This document shows, in pieces, positions 46,800 to 59,100 of a DNA stretch of 64,000 bases. The notes beneath the pieces were generated by a model. The model was given only the letters and a program-made list of their open reading frames with translations, did no database searches and had not been told where the DNA came from. The position numbers and the translations under genes are program-made. Origin of the DNA: Roridomyces roridus (Eukaryota; Basidiomycota; Agaricomycetes; Agaricales; Mycenaceae); assembly GCA_029378245.1 (NCBI GenBank), contig JARKIF010000038.1:62001-126000 (forward strand), read 5' to 3'. The stretch's first letter is position 1. Each line of letters begins with the position of its first letter.

Positions 46800-47382
46800 G
46801 TTCTTCCGACTATGGGAACGGATTCTACTCGGTGGGTGCACCGGCATGCAGGAGTGAAAGCCTCGGAGCAACTACTGGTGGCGCCGTCGAGACTAGTGGA
46901 TGGCAACTGGCGGATGGCTCGAATTGACGGCCGCAGCGAAGTTTTTAATCTCATCTGGAGCCTTCGAAAACATGGAATCTGTAATCGCAGTCATCGAGGG
47001 CGGCGGCTGGGTTGGAAAGGTCGTTGTCCAGCTGCCAGTCTGTAGCGGTCGCAAAGTGGTCGAAGGAAAGAGGAAAGAGCGAAGGGGCGGATCAACAGAT
47101 GATGGCCGCCACAGCTTGTCCTCTTCCTCATTCGTCTCGACCTTTACCCGGATCCCCACTGTCGGACGCGACATGCTACCGAACAAGGTTTTGCATTCAA
47201 CCTCTCTCACTCAACAATGCCTCGGCAAGGTCTTTCACATGAACGCTGTGTCCCGAATCCGACGGACAAGCGCCGTTTCTGTGGGACTTACAAGGCCATT
47301 GATAGAGATATCCGTCTCCACCGCTGTATGATACATGTTTTGCACGTATCAGAAGCCCACTAACTCGAGTCCAGGACCCACC

Positions 47383-47390
47383 TATATAAA
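47383..47390 (+). promoter_or_regulatory. TATA box of the alpha-dioxygenase-like gene
   Basis: TATATAAA lies 42 bp upstream of the ATG at 47432, a spacing compatible with a short leader. It supports the chosen start. Confidence 0.5.
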
Positions 47391-47431
47391 CTCCATCTTT
47401 GCTTCCTCGGAACCCAACTCGTTCCCGTATC

Positions 47432-49644
47432 ATGCTGGATCTTTTACGCCCTCACTGGTGGAATGTGTGTCTCTTCATCCCCTTTGAACCTCTCCTTGCT
47501 CATTCAAAGCAGCTGCCAGTGTATGCCTCGTTGGCATACCTCGTCTTCGCGCGGGGCCTCCCCAACTTGTATGTGACGATTCCCCGATGGTGGAATGTGC
47601 GGCCCTTCTCCCACTTTTGCCCCACCGCTCTGAATTCGCTCCGAAATTAGATGCCGCTGCTCCTCTCAGTCCTCTACCTGAGCGCGACGCGCGAGCAGCT
47701 CTCGTCCCACAATCTGTACGATACATATCTCCAGGGCGAGCGCCCAAACATAAGTTGTCAGGGCATCAATACAGGTACCGTTCCCCCCGTCATGGGCGTC
47801 ACCGCCCTAGCTCCAATAATACTGACACTCTCCCCCAGCCGTGCGAACGATCAACGGCATATGCAATTCCCTCGATATGCCCGCCATGGGTGCCGCCGGC
47901 GCGCGCTTTGCGCGATTCGTCCCCATCAACGATACCTATGGCGAGAGCGAGAGTAGTGGGCTTTACACACCCAACCCGCGCGCGATCAGCCAAGAATTGT
48001 TCAAGCGCGAGGTGTTCAAGCCAGCGACGAGCATCAACAACCTCGCTGCGGCGTGGATTCAATTTCAGGTCCATGATTGGTGAGTCCTCCGTACTTGGCA
48101 CCCGGGGTCGAACTAATGTGATGTACAGGTTCAGCCACGGTTCCAGTAACGATCCAGACCACTTCCTTTCCTTCCCCCTCCCCGCCGACGACCAGCTGCG
48201 TGTGGCAGGCCAGACAGACATGACTATCCGACGCACTCTGCGAAAGCCTCACTCTAACCGCCCGGCGACGTACGACAATGTGAACACGCACTGGTGGGAT
48301 CTCAGCCAGATATACGGTTCCGACGAGGCGACACATGCCACCCTCCGTTCGTATGTCGACGGGAAGATGAAGGTGAATAAGGATGACTTGCTCCCGGTGG
48401 GTAAGGACGGGATCCCGATTGCTGGAGATAACGATGACTGGTGGATTGGACTGTCCGTGATACATAATATCTGGGTGAGAGAGCATAATTTGGTCTGTGA
48501 TATGTTCAAGGCCAGGTCTGTGTTCAGTACTCATTTCGATGTAATGCTAACCTTTGAATCTAGCTACCCAACGTGGAACGACACTCAACTCTTCGACCGC
48601 GCGCGGCTCGTCACCACTGCTCTCAACGCCAAGATCCACACCGTCGAATGGACACCCGCCCTCCTCCAAGATAAGATCCTGAAAACGACGATGCAAATCA
48701 ACTGGAACGGCATCGCGCCTAAATGGCTCCGATTCGTTCCCATCATGAACCAACACATCGCCGAGGTGTACTACGGCATCATGGGCGGCAAACCGGACTT
48801 TGCTGGTGTCCCGTTCGCTCATAGCGAGGAATTCGTCAGCGTCTACAGGTTCCATTCGCTTTTGAGGGATAACATCACCATCCGCAACCACGTCGACAAC
48901 AAGGAGACGGGCAAGACGTATGATATCCCGCAATATACGTTCCAGGGCGCGCAGGACGTGGTGCGGGAGAACAAGTTCGGAGATATCGTCTACACGTTCG
49001 GGACCGACAATCCCGGCGCTCTGGTGTGTCCTCCCCTATTGCCGAGGTTGATTTTAAACTAAACTCGCGATGTAGGTTCTGGGCAATTACCCCGCGGCGA
49101 TGACGCACCTGCAAAAGCCTGGGTATCCCTATACTTTGGACATGGGCGCCATCGACGTCCTCCGAGATCGCGAGCGGGGCGTTCCTCGGTACAACCAATT
49201 CCGTCGTCTCTTTTCACTCATCCCGGCCAAGACGATGGACGACATTTCCGACGACAAGGACACGGTTGCGGCGTTGAGGTCGATTTACGGCGAAGATGTA
49301 GAGAGCGTGGATCTGCTTGCTGGGTCGTTGGCGGAGAGCCCGAGGCCGACGGGCTTTGCGTTTAGTAATACGCAGTTCCAGGTGTTTATTCTGGCTGCGT
49401 CAAGGAGGTTGATGACGGATAGGTTTTTCACGACGGATTATACAGCTGATGTGGTGTGTGTTCTTTCTTTTTTTCTTTCTGGTCAAGGAGCTGAATGTTC
49501 CGGGGACAGTATACCCAAGAAGGTCTGGATTGGATCGAAAAGTCGGACTTCAGAGATGTGATTGGGCGGACTGTGCCTGAGCTGAATGCGTCGGCGCATT
49601 CTGTTGATAATGCGTTCAAGCCGTGGGTCGTGCCTTCGTCATGA
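47432..49644 (+). CDS. Fatty-acid alpha-dioxygenase-like haem protein (PGHS/animal-peroxidase superfamily)
   Basis: Oxygenates fatty acids in known relatives; the product here is not predicted. Proposed exons 47432-47518, 47651-47774, 47839-48079, 48129-48515, 48564-49023, 49076-49453 and 49510-49644 keep frame and give 603 aa. Motifs: SSHNLYDTYL, TINGICNSLDMPAMGAAG, NLAAAWIQFQVHDWFSHG with the distal haem His, SVIHNIWVREHNLVCDMF, ALNAKIHTVEWTPALL, and SVYRFHSLL, where Tyr and His match the catalytic Tyr/proximal His pair (YxxH) of cyclooxygenases. The C-terminus contains FQVFILAASRRLMTDRFF. The first exon and 132-nt first intron are the least certain part. A TATA box sits upstream. Confidence 0.8.
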
Positions 49645-49983
49645 CGGGCGTCGCGGTGCGCACAAGGATTCCGGAGGTGATTCTGGATGTATGTTATTGG
49701 GGGGAAAAAATCACTGGACTTGTTTTGCACTCAACAAGCTGGTAGAAGTTCAAAAACAATTTGAGAGCAGGCTGTCTCGTGATCGTGATACGTTTATTTG
49801 TTTCGGGCGGCTTGTAAATTTGATCCGTTGCCCCTTGTTTCTCACTCTCATCATGATCATGATCATCTGGATTCCACCGCCCTGCGGCGCTCTGTCGAAC
49901 GGCGCTGACTGATATCATAGCCTGCTCATAGCCTACTCAGTGCCGCAAGACCCGCTGCCGCGCCCTGGGAAGAAGTTCAATAT

Positions 49984-50526
49984 TCAATTCTCAGGGCCAC
50001 GATTCGGAGTCGTGGCGTCGTGAGTCTCCAGCCTGCAGCTGCTGTCCACTTGCTCTGGAGATACGACCAAGATACTCACTGTCCTCCACCACAACATGTT
50101 CCTCGGTCCCCATGAAGGAACCACCTTACTCTGGGAATTCAAGTTGGACGGGAAGCTATCTCTGCACTCGACACTGACACCCGATTGAATGATCAACGTT
50201 CGCTCAACTGGTATTTTCAGGTCCTTTTCTTGTTGCAGATCCCACTCTCGTATCTCGTTGTCAGCCCGACTGCGATGTAGCTCCGATATCAATTTATGGT
50301 CGTTCGCAAGTTCCAGGTCGATATCCCTTGTCTCCCACTCCCATTCCCCCTCCTCCCACCTGGCTGTCGGATCCACAATACCTTTGGAGGTCCTGGTGAC
50401 TACTTCACTCTGCTGGCCTGAGGCCATAAGCACTCTCATCCTCCCTCCCACTGCGGCACTATGCCAAGTAGGTCGATATCCAACCCAGGCTGTGGACTGA
50501 CCCCCTTCACAGTCATCGATGATCAA
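49984..50526 (-). other. Long antisense ORF upstream of the receptor-like gene
   Basis: 180-codon minus-strand frame with coding-like composition (ELANDHKLISELHRSRADNE, REWDLQQEKDLKIPVERTL). In the duplicated block (about 53930-54160) the same stretch is recognisable but its frame is broken by small deletions. It may be a real short gene or a by-product of the promoter/leader sequence. No domain was recognised. Confidence 0.25.
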
Positions 50527-51851
50527 ACCGGAGACCCCACCACGGGCCAGGGATTCACTTATTCCCCTGCTGGCACCTGGATACTGGGTGCTGTTGGCAA
50601 TTGTTCAGATTGCGATCTTCCGGCCACGAAGGACGCGTTTTTGGGAAGCTTTCACGGGTCTTTCTTTTCTTCGCAGGGCGGAGGAAAACATGAATCCCCA
50701 CCGACTCCGCCCACTGCGACTGTGACCTTCACGGGTGTGTGATTCATTATAATCGCTGCTTGCAGAACGGTTGAGTGCGAACCTGCCAGGCCCAAGTGTC
50801 ACCGTAATATGCATCCTTTCTGACTCTGACTCCAACCCAAAGTACGTTTTTCTGATATGCCATTCTACACACTGTGCACACATAGTTGCCCAGTTTGCCC
50901 AGCAACCTAGCTTTCGACATTGATGGAGTACAGCAAGGAACATTCACACACACTCCCACCGGAAGCGCGCAATTCCTCGCGAACCAAACTGTCTTCGCAA
51001 GGAATAATTTAACCTCAGGACAGCATACCCTTACCATTCAAAATGGAATTGTCAACATCCCTTCGTTGGTCATGTTAGATTCCGTGATATATGGAGAGTA
51101 AGTGAACAATAACATATATCTGCCACGAAGCCGAAACCTGAGCACAAACATCTAGTTCTGGGGGCGTTGCCTTCTCGCCCACAACTTCTCAGCCAGTGTC
51201 AGATTCAGCTGTCACAACGACTGTAAACCCTGGACCCACGGCGTCTACCTCTGCCTCTGCCTTTGCAAATTCCAGACATTCACAGTCCCTCGAGAAGTTC
51301 GCCATCTCTTGCTGCTTTATTTATTGAATGACCGAGAACACAGATCAACCATTGTCATTCTCAGCACAGTCATACCCCTCAGCGTGGTCGCCTTGATGAT
51401 TCTCCTCGTATTCTGGATGCGGAGGCGTCGGCGTACCCGCCAAGTTGCCTCACATGAACCGGACTTCACACCGTTCGAGAAGTCCTACGCAGCGTCCACG
51501 GCAGAGGACGGTCGGGATCCAACTAGGTTCTCTGCAAGCACCCGCCAGAGTTATCTACGTCAAGAAATGCGCGAGGTCCGATCGAAGATTGTGGATGTAG
51601 ATGACCTCGAGCGGCAGATGCTCTCGCCACACCGCATCAGAGGTCGAATTCTACGATTAATACCGCCGCGGACGCGTTCAACTCTGCGAAAGAATTTACG
51701 AGATGCAACGGCTCAGTTGACTTCTTCGCGGGCGCGGAATGAGGAGCTGTTGGCTCGGATACGAGAGTTGGAGATTCAGATGCAGTCTCCGTGGGCTTTG
51801 GGACTGTCGGATGAGCCGCCGCCTGGATACTCACGTGAAGAGGAAGCCTGA
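50461..51851 (+). CDS. Single-pass receptor-like membrane protein, tandem copy 1
   Basis: The frame from MPSRSISNPGCG runs through VIDDQTGDPTTGQGFTYSPA and DAFLGSFHGSFFSSQ to TATVTFTG. An intron joins to PSVTVICILSDSDSN, then LPSNLAFDIDGVQQGTF and GSAQFLANQTVFARNNLTSG: a beta-sandwich-like ectodomain. A Ser/Thr/Pro linker (SGGVAFSPTTSQPVS) precedes a transmembrane helix (STIVILSTVIPLSVVALMIL), MRRRRRTR, then a cytoplasmic tail with coiled-coil character (LRKNLRDATAQLTSSRARNE) and PPPGYSREEEA. No signal peptide is seen at this start; the aligned start codon used by copy 2 is absent here. Ligand and role unknown. Confidence 0.65.
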
Positions 51852-51935
51852 GTGATGCGATTTGATTCCAGAGTGACTTTGTAATTGTTAGTGAGCACCG
51901 GCTCGTTTCGACGCGTACTATGTAGACAAATGAAC

Positions 51936-53003
51936 GTTGAGCGTTGATACAGCTCGAGGTCAAAGGTGCCGGTCGGCGGTGATCTGGCGTGCGATCATGT
52001 GAGCACTGGTTGAGTTTGGCAAGTTGCAACTGAGACCCTTCGACACATGAGCAGATCATTTGCCAAAGAACAGAGGCCCACCCTCCGCTTCTGTTCGGAT
52101 ACGCTTGAACTCATCCGTGTAAATGCGGCACTTGTGCGGCACCACTCGACCCGATCAATCGCCAAAATCGATAAACAAAAGCCCAGCCCGGAGTTCCTTG
52201 ACGTGTCCCCGGTTGGTCCTCAACCTTTCTAGAAAGCCAGAGAGTAGTATACACAATTGGGGTACGTTACTGAGTACTGAGTTTCGACGGCAGCGGGAAG
52301 GTCAAAGCTGCGCGGCGCGCCAATCCCGCACTGGCAGGATGACGCCGGCGCCACTTGATCGACCACAGAGCCAGCATGGAGTAGGAAGGGGAGACAGTAG
52401 GCGGCTCTTGCCTCTCGCCGTCCCGTCGGTGGCTTTGTGCGTGCAAGCAGATGCAGCACAGACCCGGGTAGACAAACGGTGTGGGGTGAAGTGCCATACA
52501 CGAGCAGTCGTTTGGCGGGGAAGGGGACGGGGAGAAGGAAGGCGTGGGACTCACCGACGAGCGTCACGCACATTTCGTAGCCGACGTCGTTCACTGGCGG
52601 CAGGTGTCAGGAACTGGATTTATTTGCATCGGTTCGTACTGTATGTATCCGTATACTTGATGTACAGCCTACGTATGATATGAATCAGTCCTTCTATCTT
52701 CTTGACTTCCACGTCCCCTGTCGCACTATTGTCCATTTGCGCACTCGAGTGTCTCCTCAATCCTGAGCCTCGTTGGCTCTAGCAGCCACCTCCGGCATGC
52801 ATTTTCTGACAGCAGGCACTGATACCGACTGTGGACGATGCGGCACGTCGGGCGGCGCAGGAGTACGAGGGGCACGCAGGGCGGGCGATGGATGGCGTGC
52901 AGGGCGTGGACGGATGTGTAACGGCGTCTTTCGGCGGCGAGGGTGGAGCTCGACGGTCGAGAGGTGGGGCGTTCGACGGTCGAGAGACTGGGCGTTTGAC
53001 GGC
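51936..53003. other. Spacer between tandem copies, left part
   Basis: Contains short open frames without recognised domains and a G-rich tract near 52850-53000 with short repeats (GGTCGAGAG). It is not part of the duplicated unit. Confidence 0.35.
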
Positions 53004-53005
53004 TA

Positions 53006-53387
53006 GGGTGCTGTAAATTAATCCCGGACCATTATTTACCGGTTAATTAACCCGGTTTATAAACCAGGCGTTTATAAACCGGTAAATAAACTGGTGTGCA
53101 AAAGGATGAAATCTGACCTGTGGATCAGAATTTGGGCTTTGACAGAGCTCCGGCACACCTCTGAACCTTTTCTGGCGCTTCTCCGACGTCCACAACCCTA
53201 AAAATTGCTCTTCAAGCTTTTGTTGGGCTGCTAGAACACAAATCAGACAGTGATCAGTGACCTTTGATGGGATCATCGTGACCTCAGGCTGTTTATAAAC
53301 CGACCGTTCAGCCCAAACCTTTATAAACCGGGTTTATAAACACCGGTTTATAAACTGGTTTATAAACCGGCATTTTTTACAGCACCC
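53006..53387. mobile_element. 382-bp MITE with TA target duplication
   Basis: The ends are inverted copies GGGTGCTGTAAA (53006-53017) and its complement (53376-53387), flanked by TA on each side (53004-53005 and 53388-53389). Both arms carry many units of GGTTTATAAACC-type palindromes (ACCGGTTTATAAAC and variants); the middle is unique and non-coding. The TA duplication, small size and lack of coding capacity fit a non-autonomous Tc1/mariner-like MITE. Confidence 0.8.
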
Positions 53388-53610
53388 TATTGACGGCAGT
53401 TGGAGCGGGGCGTGACAGACGGGGCGCGACAGGCGGGGCGCGGTGAGCAGATGTGGTTGAGATTGGGTTGAGACAAGGCGGGGATGTGACTAGGTGACAT
53501 TGATGTGACCCGGATCAATGTCGGAGTTCACCGGAGTCCACGGGTGGGCCCGTGAGCTGAGTTCAAGGCCGTGAACTTTCTGAAGTACGTATGTTCTCCA
53601 ACTCGTTGGA

Positions 53611-55797
53611 GTAGAAGTTCAAAAACCATTGAGAGGTGATCGCGATACGCTTATTTATTTAGGGCGGTTTGCAAATTTGATCCGTGGCCTGCTTCTCACT
53701 CTCATCATGATCCTCTGGATTCCACCGCCCTGTGGCGCTCTGTCGAACGACGCTGATATCATAGCCTACTGATAGCCTACTCAGTGCCGCGAGACCCGCT
53801 GTTGCGCCCTGGGAAAAAGTTCAATTCTCAGGGCCACGATTCGGACTCCAGCTCATTGGACAGATTCTTTCCCTCTGAGAATACGCCCAGGATATTCACT
53901 GTTGAAACATGCTCCTCGGTTGCCCTGAATAAAAGGAATCACAACTTCCTGGTGATTCAAGTTGGACGGGACACTCGACAATGATTAATGACACCCGATT
54001 GAATGATCAACGTTCGATCAACTGGTATTTCCAGATCCTTTTCTGCAGATCCGACTCTCTCGTGTCTCGTTGTCAGCCCGACTGTGATGTAGTCCCGATA
54101 TCATCTTGTGGTCGTTCACAGGTTCCAAGTCTATACCCCTTGTCTCCCACTCCCTCTTCTCCTGCCTGACTCCTCCATCCGCCAGACCTCTGGAAGGTCC
54201 TACTGCTGGAATTCAGGACCGGAGTACTCTCAACGTCCTCGCACGTCTGCAGCACATTGCACAGAGTTACACACTTCCTCCCTTGGGCCGCTATGCCAAG
54301 TAAATCGACATCCAACTGAATCTCACAATGCCGTGGATTGAACCCTCTACAGCGATTGACGATCAAATCGGGGACCCGACCACGAGCGAGGGATTCACGT
54401 ATTCTCCTATTGGCTCTTGGTTCCTTGGTGCCATTGGCGGATGTCCGGATTGCGCTCTTCCCAGCCGGGGGGACGCATTTTTGGGAAGCTTTCACGGGTC
54501 CTTCTTTTCGGCGCAAAACCCAGGGACACATGTGACTCCACCCACTGCGAGTGTGAAATTCACGGGTGTGCAATTTATATGATGTCTGCTCGCACAACGG
54601 TTAACTAAGAACCTATACCAGGCTCAAGCGTCGCCGTAATATGCATCCTTTCTGGCTCCAACACAAGGTACGTTTCTCAGATATACCGTTGTACGTACTG
54701 TGCATGCATAGTTGCCCAGTTTGCCCAGCAACCTAGCTTTCGACATTGATGGAGTACAACAAGGAACGTTCGCACACATTCCCACCGGAAGCGCGCAATT
54801 CCTCGCGAACCAAACTGTCTTCGCAAGGAATAATTTAACATCAGGACAGCATACCCTTGTGATTCAAAATGCAAATGGACTCAACCCGTCGTTCGTTATG
54901 TTAGATTCCGTGATATATGGAGAGTGAGTGAACAGAATACTATCTACCACGATGCCAGAATCTGACCCCAAACATGTAGTTCTGGGGGCTTCGCCCTCTC
55001 GCCCACAACTTCTCAGCCGGCAGGATCCACAACCCCTGCCTCTGCAAACTCCAGACATTCAAACTCACTCAAGAAGTTCGCCATCTCTTGCCGCTTTATT
55101 GATTGATCAAATGACCGAGAACACAGATCTACCATTGTCATTCTCACCACAGTCATACTCGTTACTGTGGTCACCTTGATAGTTCTCCTCGTCTTCTGGA
55201 TGCGGAGGCGTCGGCGTACCCGCCGAATTCCTTCACATGAACCGGACCTCACACCGTTCGGAAAATCCTACGCATCGTCCACGGCAGAGGACGGTCGGGA
55301 TCCAACTAGGTTTTCTGAAAGCCACTCGGACAGCAATACCATTTCCAGCTCCCGCCAGAGCTATCTACGTCAAGAACTGCGCGAGGCCCAATCAAAGATC
55401 GTGGATGTAGATGACCTCGAGCGGCAGATGCTCTCGCCACACCGCATCAGAGGTCGAATTCTACGATTGATACCGCCGCGGACGCCTTCAACTCTGCGAA
55501 AGAATTTACGAGATGCAACGGCTCAGTTGACTTCTGCGCGGGCGCGGAATGAGGAGCTGATGGCGCGGATACGAGAGTTGGAGATTCAGATGCAGTCTCC
55601 GTGGGCTTTGGGACTGTCAGATGAACCGCCGCCTGGATACTCACGTGAAGAGGAAGCCTGAGTGGATGGAGACCATCCCAGAGCGACCTTGTCACTTAAG
55701 CTTGTGTACACTGTACTTTGTTAGTGCTATATGACATGTTGTGAGCACCGGCTCGTTTCGACGCGTACAGAGTACTTACTACAAAGACAAATTTTGC
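53611..55797 (+). repeat. Tandem duplication unit 2 (2.19 kb)
   Basis: Aligned copy of 49745-51935: AGAAGTTCAAAAACCATTGA at the start, TTTGATCCGTGGCC, TCTCAGGGCCACGATTCGGA, the receptor-like gene, then GGCTCGTTTCGACGCGTAC at the end. Differences are scattered small indels and substitutions. It includes the gene at 54328. Confidence 0.75.
54328..55661 (+). CDS. Single-pass receptor-like membrane protein, tandem copy 2
   Basis: Paralogue of 50461-51851 with the same exon order. Start MPWIEPSTAIDDQIGDPTTS, then FTYSPIGSWFLGAIGG, DAFLGSFHGSFFSAQ, SVKFTG; after introns ILSGSNTSLPSNLAFDIDGV, FLANQTVFARNNLTSG and LVIQNANGLNPSFVMLD. The linker is shorter than in copy 1. Transmembrane helix STIVILTTVILVTVVTLIVL, then MRRRRRTRR, an inserted SHSDSNTISSS segment, and the same coiled-coil tail (LRKNLRDATAQLTSARARNE) and PPPGYSREEEA end. 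The reading frame is intact. Conservation is highest in the cytoplasmic tail and the central ectodomain. Confidence 0.65.
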
Positions 55798-56043
55798 CGA
55801 ATCACGGTGCGATTGATGATCATTGATCTGGCCTTTATGACTCGATCAATCGCCAGATGATAATCAAGACTCAAGTGCCCCCATTTGTTTGTACAAGCTT
55901 GAGTTCAACAATGATCCGCGTATCAGATCTTGATAAGTAGCAAATCCTGGCATCTGTTTGCACAAGCTTGAGATCAAAGCTGATCCATATAAAAATCTGG
56001 TATGCGATCACGTTACCGGAATCACACTCTCTTCTTCTCTCTC

Positions 56044-58770
56044 ATGTCAGACCGAAATCACATCCAGCCCAAAAGCTGGGAGCCCCAACACACAAAGCCA
56101 CTGACGGACTGGAAGGCACGGGGCGCTGCCGAACTCCAAAACTTCGACGAGGCATTCGCTATCAAGGAACTCGTTCAGAACGTCGTCGGTCAGGCGCTGA
56201 AGGACTACCAGGTCCGTGAGTGGAGCGGGTTTGAGAGGGAGGATCTCAGAGTGTGTGGTCTTGTTTTATCGGGTCCCGTTTGCTGAGCCCACTGCAGAAT
56301 AGGTCCAAGGAGCAGAGAGAGACTCGCAAGCGCGACTTGATAACTGCCTATCCCGGTCTCCTCACAGGCCCTCACGGCGTCATGCTGAAACACGCCGACT
56401 GCGTTCCACTTTACGTCCTTTCCGCCAACTCTCCTGTCCCCAATAAACCGACCGACCTCAAGATTGCTATTGTTCTGTGGGCGACAGGAAGTGCAAAAAA
56501 CGCCCTTACTTTCCTCAACAATCATCTTGACAAGAACGCCTCGTTCGATGCATTCATTGTCGACGGGCTCTCGACTAGTAAACAAAACAAGTTCGCGGTC
56601 GGAGAAAAGGGCAAGGGCTTCATCCTAGCGATGCAGTATCTCGTCGAGAAGGTCGAGACGTTGTGGAAGAATTTACCAAAGCCGGGCCGCGGTCTTCCCC
56701 AGCCTGGTGCATCCTTCCGTGTCGGTGAGCAGATCGGAGAGTTCAAATGGAAGGCTTCCTGCAGCGTCGGAATGCCGGACTGGCTTCAGGTCTCACTCGA
56801 CGATCTCACGACGCGGACTGTGGATGAATATCTGCCGCACAAGTACGAGCTAGGTAAGCGCGCAGATCCAGCGTCCACTTGTGTAATGCATGATCTCACA
56901 ACCCGATAGACCTCGCTCATTCGAGTGACGGTGGTGATCCCGAGGTATACAACCGCACTTTCGAGACCGCCCAAAACATCCTCGAGCAAGTGGAGAAGCG
57001 CCGAGAGAAGTACGGGCTGGCCGTTGGCGGCAAGTCTGTGGTGCAAGCCGACGAGGTCTGCATCACTATCATCGGTCTCGACTCTCGGATTGAAGTCGGG
57101 AGCCTCTTCTCCGCCGTCTATGGGATTATCCCTCCCTCGAGGGCATGGCGTCCCTTGGGTGCTCGCAACAATCTCAGGAACGTTCAATTCTTCCTGGCAG
57201 ACGGCGGCGGAGCCCCCAAATTTTATCTTAGGGACCAGCTCGTCCTGCAGGGAGTTCACCTCAACAAACTCTCCATCAACTACCACGGGGATTTAGATGT
57301 TTCCTCCGAGCGCGTCATGGTCAGCGACAACGAGAAACAGAAGCAGTATTTCGCCGACCTGGAAGCGAGTGCCGACTCTGCATTTCGCACGCTTCCGGAC
57401 CTGGCGATTGAGCTGGCTCTCGACATTCTCACCGACGATCGTTCCGACTCCCTCGCTGGTATTCTGAGCCCCAAGAATACCTCCGGGGCGGCACGATATC
57501 GGGCTGCGTTTGACGCGGCGATGCTCCGCATCTGTCCTCCTGAGCCTCCGTCGGCGTTACCTTTGTATCCATGTGGGCCTGGAGACAGTGACTACCTCGT
57601 CGAGGAACTTGGCTTCAAGCCGTTCCCAGTCTCTCACCGAGCTCATGCAATCATCCGTGCCTCTGGTGCGTACACGACAATCCACGACAAAGCATGCAGT
57701 CTTCTCCTCGCTTCCCCTGTTGCATCAGACATCAAGGGTCTCGACCGTCTCCGCGCCGTCCTCAAAATGACTCTACCCGCGCAAGACGCAATCGAGCCTG
57801 AGGCGATCACGATCCGCAAGTACCCCAAGACACAGCCGATCGTGGTTTGGGACCACGAGAAGAGGCTAGTGGCGTTTGCGATGCCTACTCCGTGCGAGGA
57901 TCCAAAGCACATCGCGGACAGCGACGACGGGGAGTGCTTTTGTTGGATGATACCCATGCTGGAGGCTGTGGCGCGCGCAAACTGGAATATCAATACAAAG
58001 AAACTGTGGCACGCGCATGCGCTTTGTGTGCGCGGGGATCTCGCTAACTTGGATGTGGAAGGCCGGTATATGTCCATGGATGTTGGTGCGTACATTTGTC
58101 TCCGCGGGATGGATTGTTATTGAAGTGTTCTGCTGTAGACCAAGAGATGCCCGCCCATGTACAGGCCGCTATTCAGGAGCAAGCCCGTACTCACAATATC
58201 ATCAGAATTCCCCCCAGTGGAAGCCGTATCCAGCCGAACAATGCTGGCTCGAATACCCAGCGTCCGGCATCCGCGAGTGTGTCGACGACTAAGCCGGGTT
58301 CTTCTTCGACCAAGTCCTCTTCGGTGAACGGCGCCACCGGCAAAGCTGTTCCAGCCCAGCAGCAAGCAGCGGCAGCTGTCGCTCAATCAACCTCCGCCGC
58401 AAATCGATTCACCGCTAAGGGCCCTGCAAATGAGGCTTCGGTCTCAACCTCGACCTCGACATCCAACTCAGCCCCCACCGCAAACCAAGCAGAGATGAAC
58501 GAGGACGCTCTCGCTCGTGTCATCGCAGCCGTACGCGGTCACGATGCTCTTCAGCTCAAATTGGATGCCCTTCAGCTCAAATTTGACGCCCTTCAGCTTA
58601 AATCCGACAACCAATACGAGGAGCTCGAACAGTCGAAAGATCGCGTCGGCGAGTTGAATAAACAGGTTGCGGAGCTGGAGAAAGCGAATCGAGCGTTGAA
58701 TGATATTTGCGAATTTGTGGACAGTGTGCAGAAGCAGAGGGAGTCGAAGCGGCAGAAGACTCAGGTGTGA
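56044..58770 (+). CDS. GHKL (Bergerat-fold) ATPase-like protein with coiled-coil C-terminus
   Basis: 856 aa from four exons (56044-56250, 56298-56853, 56910-58085, 58139-58770), all in phase. N-terminal region: FAIKELVQNVVGQALKDY fits the N-box (E..N) of GHKL ATPases, IVDGLSTSKQNKFAV stands where the D-x-G motif would be, and VGEKGKGFILAMQYLVEKV fits the GxxGxG lid motif, an arrangement like MORC-type proteins. The middle is unassigned (IRKYPKTQPIVVWDHEKR, CFCWMIPMLEAVARANW). A Ser/Thr/Ala-rich linker leads to three tandem heptads (DALQLKL, DALQLKF, DALQLKS) and a long coiled coil (VGELNKQVAELEKANRAL). It ends in a basic ESKRQKTQV. The family assignment is an inference from motifs. Confidence 0.6.
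58539..58607 (+). repeat. Three 21-bp repeats inside the coiled-coil region
   Basis: GATGCTCTTCAGCTCAAATT and two near copies lie head to tail, each encoding one heptad (DALQLKx). They keep the reading frame of the GHKL-like gene. Confidence 0.75.
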
Positions 58771-59100
58771 TGAGTGAGTATTTAGAGCGTACATATGTAT
58801 ATAGATATGTATAAGGATGAAACATGTTTGTATTCGGCGAGAATCCCGAGTTGGACGGTTCGTGTTTGAATTCCCAACAAAGCGTGTGGGATGGCTGTTC
58901 CTATGCGAATCAGCCAAAAACTTGAGGGAGTCAAGAGCAAAGGGCCTCGGCAGGGGTCGACCTGCAGCTGCAGCGAATGTGCGCGTGAGGTGGCGAGATG
59001 CACATAGTTATTTACATAAGCCTAACTTGAATGTGTGAGGAGTGAAGCGCGCATGAGAGTATATAGTGGCGATGAAGCCAATGAATTGAACCGGCGCATA

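Larger units (their letters stand above)
49745..51935 (+). repeat. Tandem duplication unit 1 (2.19 kb)
   Basis: Starts AGAAGTTCAAAAACA and ends near GGCTCGTTTCGACGCGTAC, covering the upstream region and the whole receptor-like gene at 50461. It aligns in order with 53611-55797. Shared upstream marker: TCTCAGGGCCACGATTCGGA. Confidence 0.75.
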
